A DNA stretch of 64,000 bases. Source: Pseudoduganella armeniaca. GTDB taxonomy: Bacteria > Pseudomonadota > Gammaproteobacteria > Burkholderiales > Burkholderiaceae_D. The stretch covers positions 248,001 to 312,000 of the forward strand of contig NZ_CP028324.1 of assembly GCF_003028855.1 (NCBI RefSeq). The letters run 5' to 3'. Both the position numbers and the translations under genes were made by a program. The notes under the pieces were generated by a model. The model was not told the origin of the DNA. It searched no databases and was given only the letters and a program-made list of their open reading frames with translations. Numbering within the stretch: the first letter of the stretch is position 1; every line of letters begins with the position of its first letter. Shown here piece after piece: positions 16,241 to 24,925 of the stretch.

Positions 16241-17098
16241 CTATTGCGCGGCGCTGGCCGCCGATGCCGGTGCCGGCTGCGCGATCTTCGGCTTGGGCGC
16301 CGTCAGCACGTCCAGGATCGCGGCGCTTTCCGCATCCGGCACGCCATCGTAGTTGGCCTGCCGGTACTTGGTCTGGAACGCCACCAGCACGTTGTGCGTG
16401 GCCTCGTCGAACACGCCCGTCTGCGGCACCGCGTAGCCGTGCTGCGCCAGCCGCTTCTGGAACCAGACCGCATCGGGCACGTTGTTCTCGTACTTGCTGC
16501 GCATGGCCGCCACCTGGCCGGCCTCTGGCCACGCCACCAGGCCCGCGTCGGCCAGCTGCTTCCACGGGAACAGTGGGCCCGGGTCCTGCTTGCGCTGTGG
16601 CGCGATATCGGAGTGGCCCAGGATGTTTTCCGGTGCCACCTGGTGCCGCGCGACGATGTCCTTCAGGAGCGGAACCAGCAGGTCGATCTGCGCCTGCGGG
16701 AACGGATAGTAGGTGCGCTTGCCATCCGGCGTTTCGGTGAAACCGGGGTTGACGATCTCGATGCCGATCGAGCTGTTGTTCAGGTTCGTGTAGTTCTTCC
16801 AGCTCGACAGGCCGGCGTGCCAGGCCGAGTTCTTCTCGTCCACCAGGCCGTAGATCTTTGGCGTGGCGCCATCGGTCAGCAGGTAGTGCGCCGACACTTC
16901 CTTCTCCGTCAGCAGCATGATCGAGCGCTGCACGTCCGCGACCGTGTAATGCAGCACCACGAAACGCACGCGGCTGTTCTGGCCTTTCGAGACCAGGGTG
17001 CGGTCGATCGCCGGGCCGCCGGGCGGTGGCGCGGTGGCGCAACCGGCCAGCAGCGCCAGCACGGCAAGGGTGGAAGCAAAGGGCAGTCGTTTCATCAT
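16241..17098 (-). CDS. amiD: N-acetylmuramoyl-L-alanine amidase, AmiD-type lipoprotein
   Basis: Zinc amidase (Amidase_2/AmpD fold) of 285 residues that removes the peptide from MurNAc or anhydro-MurNAc in murein fragments. It is a lipoprotein: MMKRLPFASTLAVLALLAGC ends in a clean lipobox. Zinc ligands are likely the His in VVLHYT, the His in GHSDIAPQRKQDPG and its Asp. SSIGIEIVNPG is the family signature. The C-terminal third (from about residue 205) is a peptidoglycan-binding-like helical domain (WFQKRLAQHGY, then VLVAFQTKYR), as in E. coli AmiD. It overlaps the kinase gene by ATGA. Confidence 0.9.
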   Translation of the reverse strand: MMKRLPFASTLAVLALLAGCATAPPPGGPAIDRTLVSKGQNSRVRFVVLHYTVADVQRSIMLLTEKEVSAHYLLTDGATPKIYGLVDEKNSAWHAGLSSWKNYTNLNNSSIGIEIVNPGFTETPDGKRTYYPFPQAQIDLLVPLLKDIVARHQVAPENILGHSDIAPQRKQDPGPLFPWKQLADAGLVAWPEAGQVAAMRSKYENNVPDAVWFQKRLAQHGYAVPQTGVFDEATHNVLVAFQTKYRQANYDGVPDAESAAILDVLTAPKPKIAQPAPASAASAAQ

Positions 17099-18018
17099 CG
17101 TGGGTTATCGGTGGTTGGCCGGGCCGCCAGGCGGGCCGCGGCGAAATGGGGTTGGGCGGTGCGGTGCGTCAGCGCTTGCGGGTCCGGCAGGGCGGCGCGC
17201 ATCGTTTCATGGATCAGCGGGTGCAGCGCGGCGGCACGGCCGGCCAGCACGATGGGACGCGGCCCGAAACGGGCGACCAGGGCACGGGCCAGCCGCGCCA
17301 ATTCCATGCCGGCGCCCCGCAGGATGGCGCGCGCTTCTTCGTCCACCTCGGCGCTGCGCGCCACGGCCAGGGCCAGCTGGCCGATCTCGCCGCGCTCGCG
17401 GCCGTAGATGAACTGGCGCGAACAAGACCAGTCGCTGCCGCCCACGTGCTCGAACACGGCCCGCGCCAGCGCCGAATCGCGCCAGGCGCCCGGCAGTTCG
17501 TCCTCGCGCCGCCAGATCAGGCGCATCGCCTCGCGCGCGATCCAGAAGCCGCCGCCGCCATCGTCCAGCACCACGCCACGGCCGCCGGCCCGGTGCAAGG
17601 TGCCGTCCGTGTCCATGAACGCGGCGATCGAGCCCGTGCCCGCGTAGACGAGGTAACCGGCGCCGGGCGTGAAACTGTCCAGGTAGGCGATTTCGATGTC
17701 GTTGCACAGGCTGACGGCATCAGCCGCCACGCCCAGCAGTTGCGCCAGCCAGGCCGTCAGCACGGTGCTGTCGCCGCCGAAGCCCGTCAGGCCGGCGCAG
17801 ATGCGCGCGGGGCGGCCGTGGGCCAGCACTTGCGCCGCCAGCGCGGCAAACACGGCCTGCAGCCGCTCGCGCCCGGCCGCGCTGGCCATCTGCAGCGCGG
17901 ACGTGCCGGCCACGTGGCCGGCGGCGACGATACCGCCGTCCGGCCGGGCCAGCGCCCAGCGGGTCTCGGTGCCGCCAGCGTCGATGCCCAGGCCCAGGTC
18001 GGAAGCGGAAGAATCCAT
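17095..18018 (-). CDS. BadF/BadG-family amino-sugar kinase (GlcNAc or MurNAc kinase, MurK-like)
   Basis: ASKHA-fold sugar kinase of 307 residues in the BadF/BadG/BcrA/BcrD family. Visible motifs are the phosphate-1 loop GLGIDAGGTETRWALA, the GYLVYAGTGSIAAFMD region with GTGS, VVLDDGGGGFWIARE with the catalytic-type Asp, and a C-terminal IVLAGRAAAL. Members phosphorylate N-acetylglucosamine and, in MurK, N-acetylmuramic acid. Because the adjacent operon gene murQ needs MurNAc-6-phosphate, a MurNAc/GlcNAc kinase is the most reasonable reading. ATG 18018 is used; the frame extends to a TTG at 18039 without support. Confidence 0.78.
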   Translation of the reverse strand: MDSSASDLGLGIDAGGTETRWALARPDGGIVAAGHVAGTSALQMASAAGRERLQAVFAALAAQVLAHGRPARICAGLTGFGGDSTVLTAWLAQLLGVAADAVSLCNDIEIAYLDSFTPGAGYLVYAGTGSIAAFMDTDGTLHRAGGRGVVLDDGGGGFWIAREAMRLIWRREDELPGAWRDSALARAVFEHVGGSDWSCSRQFIYGRERGEIGQLALAVARSAEVDEEARAILRGAGMELARLARALVARFGPRPIVLAGRAAALHPLIHETMRAALPDPQALTHRTAQPHFAAARLAARPTTDNPR

Positions 18019-18074
18019 AATCGTCGAGTGTACGGCCAATCGCCGGTGGCTGCCGGCGTCAGGTTGTCATCACG

Positions 18075-19703
18075 CTACAGCTTGGCCGTGGCGCGCGGGC
18101 TTTCGTTGCCCAGCCGGTCCACGGCGGTGACGACCACGGAGCGGGCCGGCACGCCGCCATCGTCGGCCAGCACCACCTCGCCCCGGCTGGCCGCTGCCGT
18201 CGTAAAACGCCATTCGTCGCCGTAGCGGGCCCAGATCGCATACTGCACGGCGTTCTTCGGCGTGGTCAGGTTGACGGTCAGGCCGTTCGCACCACGCTTC
18301 AACGCCAGCGCCGGCGCCGGCGGCGCCTGGTCGCCCAGCCAGGGCGAGGCGGGAATCAGCGCGGCGCTCTGGTAGCTGTTCTGTTTCAGCTTGTCCGCCA
18401 GGCCGGCGCGGTTCTGCATCAGCGCCGCCATGCTGAAGTGCACGTGGCCGTTGACGGTGGGGCGCATGCGCGTTACGTCGATCTGCTGCACGATCTCGTC
18501 GGCACTGAACGGCTTGTTGCTGCCGTCCGCCGTCTTGCTGGTGAAGATGCCGGGCCAGACGTGGCGTGCATGCGTGTTCTGCGCCAGCCAGTAGTCCAGC
18601 AGCACGGGGAAGGCCTGCGGCGCCTGGGCGATCGGCCAGTACAGCTGCGGCGCCAGATAGTCGAGCCAGCCCTTCTGCAGCCAGGTCTCGGCGTCCGCAT
18701 ACAGCTTGTCGTATTGCGAGAAGCCGGCGATGCCGGGCGGACGGCGATCGGGCCGGCCGATGCCGAACGGGCTGATGCCGAACTTGACCCAGGCCTTTTC
18801 GCGGTGGATGCCGGTGTAGATGGCCTCGATCAGCTTGTCGACGTTCTGGCGCCGCCAGCTGGCGCGATCGAGCTTGCCGCCGCCCTGCACGTAGCGCTGC
18901 CACGACGGCTGGTCGGGGAACTCCACTTCCGGCTTCTGCCACGCCGGCACGTCCAGCGCCGCCGCTTCCGCCCCAGTAGCGCTGGGCGCCTCGATCGGGT
19001 ACGGATAAAAATAATCGTCGATATGCACGCCGTCGATATCGTAGCGCTTCACCACGTCGAGAATCACGTCCAGGGTGTGGCGCGACGCCGCTTCTTCGCC
19101 CGGGTCCATCCACAGGTATTTGCCATATTTCTTGACGGCCTGCGGTTGGGTGTTGGCGATGTGTTCCTTCGCCAGCGGCGAGCGGGCCGCCGAATGCCGC
19201 GCGCGGTAGGGGTTGAACCATGCGTGCAGCTCCAGGCCGCGCAGGTGCGCCTGGGCCACCCAGAATTGCAGCGGGTCCCAGGCGGGTTGCGGTTCCTTGC
19301 CCTGCTTGCCGGTCAGGTATTCCGACCATGGCTCCAGGGAGGACGGATAGATCGCGTCCGCGCTGGGGCGCACCTGCAGCACGATGGCGTTCAGGTTCAG
19401 CGCCTTGGCGCGGTCCAGGATCGCCAGCGCCTCGGCCTGCTGCTTTGCCGGCGGCAGGTTACTGCGGCTGGGCCAGTCGATATTGGCCACCGTGGAGACC
19501 CAGGCGGCGCGGAATTCGCGCGGTGCTGGCGGCGGCTGCTCGCCCGTGAAATGGGGCGGCTCGTGGCTGACCACCGGCACGCCGGCCGCACCGGCACCGG
19601 GCCGCGGCGACGTCGTCGTGCATGCCGCCAGAATCGCCGCCAGACCACCGGCGGCCCCTGCGGCCAGGGTCAGCCGCTTTTTCGCATTGAAAGCCAAAAC
19701 CAT
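18075..19703 (-). CDS. Glycosidase of the GHL10/DUF187 family (DigH/YngK-like) lipoprotein
   Basis: Secreted lipoprotein of 542 residues; the hydrophobic leader ends in a lipobox around ILAAC. The core is a TIM barrel of the GHL10 (family 10-like) glycosyl hydrolases: EFRAAWVSTVANIDWPS, LNAIVLQVRPSADAIYPS, GLELHAWFNPYRA, DGVHIDDYFYPYP and FGISPFGIG. E. coli DigH of this family cuts glycan strands stripped of peptide, which fits the neighbouring amidase, kinase, transporter and etherase. The last 80 residues look like a fibronectin-like beta domain. ATG 19703 is chosen over an upstream TTG at 19718. Confidence 0.88.
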   Translation of the reverse strand: MVLAFNAKKRLTLAAGAAGGLAAILAACTTTSPRPGAGAAGVPVVSHEPPHFTGEQPPPAPREFRAAWVSTVANIDWPSRSNLPPAKQQAEALAILDRAKALNLNAIVLQVRPSADAIYPSSLEPWSEYLTGKQGKEPQPAWDPLQFWVAQAHLRGLELHAWFNPYRARHSAARSPLAKEHIANTQPQAVKKYGKYLWMDPGEEAASRHTLDVILDVVKRYDIDGVHIDDYFYPYPIEAPSATGAEAAALDVPAWQKPEVEFPDQPSWQRYVQGGGKLDRASWRRQNVDKLIEAIYTGIHREKAWVKFGISPFGIGRPDRRPPGIAGFSQYDKLYADAETWLQKGWLDYLAPQLYWPIAQAPQAFPVLLDYWLAQNTHARHVWPGIFTSKTADGSNKPFSADEIVQQIDVTRMRPTVNGHVHFSMAALMQNRAGLADKLKQNSYQSAALIPASPWLGDQAPPAPALALKRGANGLTVNLTTPKNAVQYAIWARYGDEWRFTTAAASRGEVVLADDGGVPARSVVVTAVDRLGNESPRATAKL

Positions 19704-19764
19704 ACCTCGTCGTATCAATCCGCGCCCGCTGGCGCAGCGCGGTATTGTAATCGCTGCCTTTACC

Positions 19765-21059
19765 CTACTCGCGTCCGAATGCCGGATCGACCTTGATCAG
19801 CGCCGTCATGATGAAGGCCGGGATGGTGGCCAGGCAGACCCAGATGAAGAAGTGCTGGTAGCCCAGCCACTGCTGCAGGTAGCCGCTGGCCATCTGCGGC
19901 ACCATCATGCCCAGTGCCATGAAGCCGGTGCAGATGGCGTAATGGGCCGTCTTGTGTTCGCCGTCCGCCACCATGATCATGAACATCATGTACGACGTGA
20001 AGCCCAGGCCGTAGCCGAACTGCTCGACCGCCATCGCGATGGCGATGACCAGGATATTGTCCGGCAGTGCCGTGGACAGGTAGACGAACACCAGGTCCGG
20101 CAGGTGGATGATCAGCGCCATCGGCCACAGGCAGCGTTTCAGGCCGAAGCGGGCGATCAGGAAGCCGCCCAGCAGCCCGCCGACCGTCAGCGCGATCACG
20201 CCGACGGTGCCGTAGACGATGCCGACCTGGGTATTGTCCAGGCCCAGGCCACCCTTCTCGGCCGGGTCGAGCAGGAACGGCACGACCATCTTCAGCAATT
20301 GCGACTCGCCCAGCCGGAACAGCAGCAGGAAGCCGAGGATCGTCAGGATGCCCTCCTTGCGGAAGAACGACACGAAGGTGGCAAAGAACTCGGCCGCGCC
20401 GCCGCCGGACGAGCGCACCGGGCCATCGCTGGGCGGACGTGGCAGCACGAACAAGTGGTAAGCGGCCAGCACGGCGAAAACCCCGCCAGCAAGGCGAAGA
20501 TGATGGCCCAGGCGACGTGCGCGTCGCCGGTCTGCCGGATCAGGAGGCCGGACAATGCGACCAGCACGCCCTGCCCCGTGATGTTGGCCAGCCGGTAAAA
20601 CGTGCTGCGCACACCGACAAAGGCCGCCTGCTGTTTCTGCGGCAGCGCCAGCATGTAAAAGCCGTCGGCGGCGATGTCGTGCGTGGCCGAGCTGAACGCC
20701 ATCAGCCACAGCACGGCCAGGCTGGCCTGGAAGAACGCGGGCAGGTGGGTGGTGAAGGCGACCAGGGCGAACGCCACTGCGATCGCGGTCTGCAGCGTGA
20801 CGACCCAGCGCCGCTTAGTGCCGAACATGTCGACCACGGGCGCCCACAGGGGCTTGATCACCCAGGGCAGATACAGCCAGGAGGTATAGAACGCGATGTC
20901 GGCGTTGGAGAAGCCGGTGTTCTTGTACATCACCAGCGCCAACGTCATCGCGGTGAAGTAGGGAATGCCCTGGCCGAAGTACAGGGTGGGAATCCAGGCC
21001 CAGGGTTTGCTCGGTGTTGCCGTGGGGGCTGCCGGGTTTGGCTTATTTACTGCGTCCAT
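19765..21059 (-). pseudogene. AmpG-like MFS transporter, broken by one missing base
   Basis: Major-facilitator permease of about 12 membrane segments resembling the muropeptide importer AmpG: WIPTLYFGQGIPYF at the start, then IKPLWAPVVDMFGTKRRWVV, and a second half with LGFLLLFRLGESQLLKMVVP. The reading frame breaks at the run of four C at 20481-20484 (four G on the coding strand). Upstream reads AIIFALLAG; downstream continues in another frame as VFAVLAAYHLF. One extra G restores a single protein of 431 residues. Three other genes in this window have the same kind of defect, so an assembly error is more likely than a true mutation. The context predicts import of wall-derived sugars or peptides. 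Confidence 0.8.
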
Positions 21060-21112
21060 CACATCCTTGTCTCGTTATCGTTGCCGCGGGATGCGCGCGG
21101 CAACGCCGCGGC

Positions 21113-22006
21113 TTATCCGTCCACGGCCGCGCGCAGGCTGCCGCCGGCACGTGCCAGCAGCGCCTCGGCTTGCTCCACCGGCACCTGGCGCCGCAGGGCG
21201 ACGATGGCCACCTTGACATGATGGCCACACGCCTCCAGGGCTGCACGCGCCGCCGCTTCGTCCGCGCCGGTGGCATGCATCGTCAGGCGCAGTGCGCGCG
21301 CGTACAGCTTGGCGTTGGTGGGTTTCAAGTCTACCATCAAGTTTCCATACACCTTGTGCAGGCGCACCATGATGGCGCTGGAGATGGTGTTCAAAGCGAT
21401 TTTCTGCGAGGTGCCCGCTTTCAGGCGCGTGCTGCCGGAGATGATCTCGGAGCCGGTGTCCAGCGTGATGCCGATCTCCGCTTCGTTCGCCAGCGGCGAG
21501 CCGGCGTTGTTGGCCAGGCCGATCGTCAGCGCGCCGGCCGCGCGTGCCGTGTGCAGCGCGCCCAGCACATAGGGCGTGGCGCCCGACGCCGCCAGCAGCA
21601 GCACCACGTCGCGCTCGCCCGGCTGCGCCGCCGCCATGGCGCGCCCGCCCTGGTCGTAGTCGTCCTCGGCGCCTTCCACGGCCACGAACATGGCGCTCTC
21701 GCCGCCGGCCAGCAGCGCGACGGCGCGCTCGTGCGGCCAGGAGAAGGTGGGATACAACTCGACGCTGTCCAGCACCCCGAGCCGGCCGGAGGTGCCGGCA
21801 CCCACGTACAGCAGCCGCCCGCCCGCCTCGATGCGCGGCACGGCTGCCTCGACGGCGCGGGCGATGCGGGGCACGGCGTTGCGCACAGCCTGCACGGCAT
21901 TGAACTGGTCGTCGACAAAGGCGGCCACCAGCTCGGGCACCGGGTACTGGTCCAGCAACGGATGTTGTGGACTGGGGGTTTCGGTTTTCAGCATCGGCAT
22001 CGTCAT
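21113..22006 (-). CDS. murQ: N-acetylmuramic acid 6-phosphate etherase
   Basis: MurQ converts MurNAc-6-phosphate to GlcNAc-6-phosphate and D-lactate in the cytoplasm. The 297-residue length fits the family. The SIS domain signature is clear: LLYVGAGTSGRLGVLDSVEL, LAGGESAMFVAVEGAEDD, and a long stretch around SEIISGSTRLKAGTSQKIAL and NTISSAIMVRLHKVYGN, with C-terminal VDLKPTNAKL. Of three nearby ATGs (22006, 22000, 21994) the first gives the usual length; none has a strong ribosome site. It follows the gntR gene on the same strand. Confidence 0.95.
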   Translation of the reverse strand: MTMPMLKTETPSPQHPLLDQYPVPELVAAFVDDQFNAVQAVRNAVPRIARAVEAAVPRIEAGGRLLYVGAGTSGRLGVLDSVELYPTFSWPHERAVALLAGGESAMFVAVEGAEDDYDQGGRAMAAAQPGERDVVLLLAASGATPYVLGALHTARAAGALTIGLANNAGSPLANEAEIGITLDTGSEIISGSTRLKAGTSQKIALNTISSAIMVRLHKVYGNLMVDLKPTNAKLYARALRLTMHATGADEAAARAALEACGHHVKVAIVALRRQVPVEQAEALLARAGGSLRAAVDG

Positions 22007-22094
22007 CCGTTGATACGGACTCAGTGTAATACCGGAACCGCGACGCTTGCGTATGAAACGTACCGTGCGGGGCATTCCTGCAAGTTATGCCAGG

Positions 22095-22823
22095 TCAGCC
22101 GCGCCGCATTTCCGCCACAAAGTCGTAGTGATCGCTGCGGCAGTAGGAGTGTGTCAGCTCCACCGCCTCGCCGGACGCCAGGTAGGCGATGCGGGTGATG
22201 AACAGCACGGCCTGCCCTTCCGGCACGTCCAGCTGGCGCGCCAGCTCGGCCGACGCGTTCATTGCGCGGATGTGCTGCAGCGCGCGTACCGGCGCCTTGC
22301 CGTGTTGTTCCAGGAACTGGTACAGCGAATCGCCGACCGCCTCCGGTTGCGGCACCACGCTGCATGGCAGCACGCTGACCTCGTAGGCCATGGCCACGTC
22401 GTCGGCCAGGCGCAGGCGCTCGAGCCGGGCCACCTTGCTGTGCGGCGACAGGCCAAGGCTCATCTGCTCATCGGCGCTGGCCGTGACGATGTCCCGCTTC
22501 AGCCAGCGTGAACCGGGTTTGTAGCCGCGCTGCTGCAGCTGTTCGGAAAAGCTGGACAGGTTCGACAGCGGCTGCTCGATGCGCGGCGCGATGTAGTTGC
22601 CGGAGCCGCGCCGGCGCACCACCAGGCCCTGCTCGACCAGCTGGTCGATGGCCTTGCGCGCCGTCACCCGCGACACGTTCAGCAGCTCGGACAGCGTGCG
22701 TTCCGATGGCAAGGCCTGGTCGACCTGGTAGCGGCCGGCCCGCACGTCGTCGGTCAGCTTGCGCGCGATCTGCATGTACAGCGGTGAATTGTCGGTGGTG
22801 TCTTGCTGGTCTAGCACGGTCAT
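22095..22823 (-). CDS. GntR-family regulator, HutC/UTRA type (NagR-like)
   Basis: Regulator of 242 residues. The N-terminal GntR winged helix reads LPSERTLSELLNVSRVTARK, then AIDQLVEQGLVVRRRGSGNY. The C-terminal UTRA ligand-binding domain runs from about residue 90 to 240 (RLRLADDVAMAYEVSVLP, LFITRIAYLASGEAVELTHS). UTRA members of the NagR/DasR branch sense amino-sugar phosphates, which fits its place at the head of the murQ-ampG-kinase-amidase run that it probably controls. An AGGAG site precedes ATG 22823. Confidence 0.92.
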   Translation of the reverse strand: MTVLDQQDTTDNSPLYMQIARKLTDDVRAGRYQVDQALPSERTLSELLNVSRVTARKAIDQLVEQGLVVRRRGSGNYIAPRIEQPLSNLSSFSEQLQQRGYKPGSRWLKRDIVTASADEQMSLGLSPHSKVARLERLRLADDVAMAYEVSVLPCSVVPQPEAVGDSLYQFLEQHGKAPVRALQHIRAMNASAELARQLDVPEGQAVLFITRIAYLASGEAVELTHSYCRSDHYDFVAEMRRG

Positions 22824-22916
22824 TGCCCTTCTCCTGGAGGTGGTAGTGTACCGGCGTTGGCCGACGACCTGTCAAAAGCTGCAAATGAAAATCGCCGTGT
22901 ACCGTATAACGGGCGC

Positions 22917-23267
22917 TTATGCGCTGGCCGGTGTCGCCCGCACCAGCGTGCGCCGCAGCAGCCGATACCCCTGCCGCGTGCAGTAGCGCAGGCGGCAGAC
23001 CAGCATGTCGCCGGGCGCGGTGCGCACCACCAGGGTGACTGTTTCGCCAGCCACGCGCAGCACGGCTCCGCCGGGCGACGGCGGGGCCAAGGCGGTCGCC
23101 ATCGTCGTTACCAGTTCGCCCGGCGGCGCGCTCGTGTGCAGTACCGCGTGGCTCAGCGCGACGCCTTGGCCGTCGAGGCGGATCAGTCGCACGGTGGCAC
23201 CGTCCACGTGCACGCTGGTGCGCTCGCCGTTGGGGTGCGGTGCGACCGCCGCCGGCTGGCCGCTCAT
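22917..23267 (-). CDS. Small hypothetical protein
   Basis: Open frame of 116 residues from ATG 23267 (the frame extends to GTG 23366, 149 residues). The translation has balanced composition with alternating hydrophobic beta-like stretches (VDGATVRLIRLDGQGVALSH, VLRVAGETVTLVVR), better than the arginine-rich opposite frames, so it may be a real gene. No family is recognised; a remote PilZ-like barrel is conceivable but the key residues are not convincing. No ribosome site is evident. Confidence 0.4.
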   Translation of the reverse strand: MSGQPAAVAPHPNGERTSVHVDGATVRLIRLDGQGVALSHAVLHTSAPPGELVTTMATALAPPSPGGAVLRVAGETVTLVVRTAPGDMLVCRLRYCTRQGYRLLRRTLVRATPASA

Positions 23268-23420
23268 CGCGCGAACGGGGCGCCGCACAACGGCGGCACG
23301 ACAAATAATGGCAGGCAGGACATGGCGGCTCTCGGGCAACGGGGTGACTATTGTAAAAATATCCACTGCCGGGTATTGGCGGAATTCGTAAGCAAATGTC
23401 GCGAAATTGTCGCGCTGCCG

Positions 23421-23462
23421 CGCATCACTCCAGGCGCATCACTCCAGGCGCATCACTCCAGG
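23421..23462. repeat. Three perfect tandem copies of a 14-bp unit
   Basis: The unit CGCATCACTCCAGG occurs three times without mismatch (23421-23434, 23435-23448, 23449-23462), 63 bp upstream of the dadA-like gene and in no apparent coding frame. It is too short and has no spacers, so it is not a CRISPR. Confidence 0.95.
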
Positions 23463-23525
23463 TTATGCCCCGCCCATCAGCATTCATTGGCAGCGCTGGA
23501 CCGGTAGCGCGTAAGCTCATCCACC

Positions 23526-24791
23526 ATGTTTGAAACCATTCATCCTTCCAGCCAGCGCGCGCTGGTCATCGGCGGCGGCGTCGTCGGCCTGACGAGCGCC
23601 TGGTGGCTGCTGGAGGCAGGCTTTCGCGTCACGCTGCTGGAACGCGCGCCCGATGTCGGCCTGGGCGCCAGCTACCGCAACGGCGGACAGCTCAGTTACC
23701 GCTACGTGTCGCCGCTGGCCGATGCCGGCGTCCCCCTGAAAGCCCTGCAGTGGCTGTTCCAGGCGGATGGGCCGTTGCGCTTCCGGCCCGAGGCGGACTG
23801 GCGCCAGTGGCGCTGGCTGGCCGCCTTCCTGGCCAACTGCAACGTTGCCAGCAACCGGCACACGACGGCCAAGCTGCTGCAGCTGGGAGAGCTGAGCCGG
23901 CAGAAGATGGTCCAGCTGGCCGTGGCCGTGCCATTGTCCGAATTCGGCTGGCGCGAGGCCGGCAAGCTGGTGGTGTATCGCACCCGGGCGTTGTTCGACG
24001 CGGCCGTGGCGCGCCCCGATCCGGACAACGCGCGCCGCATCGTCAGCGCACTGGAGATGGCAGCGCTGGAACCGGCGTTGGCGCACCTGGCGCCGCGACT
24101 GGCCGGCGGCATCTTCAACGCCGGCGAGGCGGTGGCGGACTGCCACGCGTTCTGCGTGGCACTGGCCGCGCGGCTGCGCGAGCATCCCCGCTTCGAGGGC
24201 GTCGTGCATGGGCGTGCCAGCAGCCTGTTCGTGGAAGACGGCGGGATCGCCGGCGTGGAGACGGACGATGGCTGGCTGCAGGCCGACCAGTACGTGCTGG
24301 CGGCGGGCATCCACAGCCGCGACCTGGCGGCAACGGCCGGCATCCGGCTGCCGCTGTATCCGCTGAAAGGCTACAGCCTGACGGCGCCGATCCGCCCCGG
24401 CGACTTGGCGCCCGCCATCAGCGTCACCGATTTCGAGCGCAAGACCTTATACGCCCGCATCGGCGAGCAACTGCGCGTGGCGGCGATGGTGGACATGGTG
24501 GGCGACAACCCGGCACTGGACGCCCGCCGCGTGGCCGGCCTGACCCGGCTGGCGCGCGAATCGCTGCCGGCGGCGGCCGACTACACGCAGGTGGAAGCCT
24601 GGGCCGGCCTGCGCCCCGCCACGCCGAACAGCGCCCCGCTGCTGGGCCGCACGCGCCACGCCAACCTGTGGCTGAACGTGGGCCACGGCCCGCTCGGCTT
24701 CACGTTCGCCTGCGGCACGGCCTCCATCCTCGCCGACATGATGCGCGGCGCGGCGCCACCGTTCGACCTCGACTTCCTGGCCTGGAAATAG
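23526..24791 (+). CDS. dadA: FAD-dependent D-amino-acid dehydrogenase, DadA-like
   Basis: Flavoprotein oxidoreductase of the DAO family, 421 residues. The N-terminal dinucleotide-binding motif is ALVIGGGVVGLTSAWWLLEA with an acidic strand end (VTLLERA). Other DadA features are GASYRNGGQLSYRYVSPLAD, the mid-protein YPLKGYSLT, and the C-terminal LRPATPNSAPLLGRT and NVGHGPLGFTFACGT. The enzyme oxidatively deaminates D-amino acids (typically D-Ala) and passes electrons to the respiratory chain. It could use D-Ala released by the neighbouring recycling genes, though it is on the opposite strand. It might equally be a related oxidase. Confidence 0.85.
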   Translation: MFETIHPSSQRALVIGGGVVGLTSAWWLLEAGFRVTLLERAPDVGLGASYRNGGQLSYRYVSPLADAGVPLKALQWLFQADGPLRFRPEADWRQWRWLAAFLANCNVASNRHTTAKLLQLGELSRQKMVQLAVAVPLSEFGWREAGKLVVYRTRALFDAAVARPDPDNARRIVSALEMAALEPALAHLAPRLAGGIFNAGEAVADCHAFCVALAARLREHPRFEGVVHGRASSLFVEDGGIAGVETDDGWLQADQYVLAAGIHSRDLAATAGIRLPLYPLKGYSLTAPIRPGDLAPAISVTDFERKTLYARIGEQLRVAAMVDMVGDNPALDARRVAGLTRLARESLPAAADYTQVEAWAGLRPATPNSAPLLGRTRHANLWLNVGHGPLGFTFACGTASILADMMRGAAPPFDLDFLAWK

Positions 24792-24796
24792 TTGCC

Positions 24797-24856
24797 TAAA
24801 AAATGGGGACAGACCCCATTTTTCCTGCATTCCGGGACTGTCCCGGATTTTTCCGA
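24797..24856. repeat. Dispersed palindrome family (ATGGGGACAGACCCCAT type) plus second hairpin
   Basis: Two adjacent hairpins lie between dadA and ychJ. The first is built on ATGGGG-ACAG-ACCCCAT-like arms flanked by A and T runs (about 24799-24824). The second has TCCGGGAC/GTCCCGGA arms (about 24834-24850). The first recurs, inverted, at about 48563-48588. The A/T-flanked stems could also stop transcription in both directions. Confidence 0.75.
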
Positions 24857-24925
24857 CGCAGACACCCGTGACCGATATGGCGGATAATGTCGGCTTTCCA
24901 CGCCTCTTTGTTGTACGACTTGCAA

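Noticed and set aside
23421..23462. Possible CRISPR remnant
   Set aside because: Units are 14 bp in direct contact, without spacers and without cas genes anywhere in the window.
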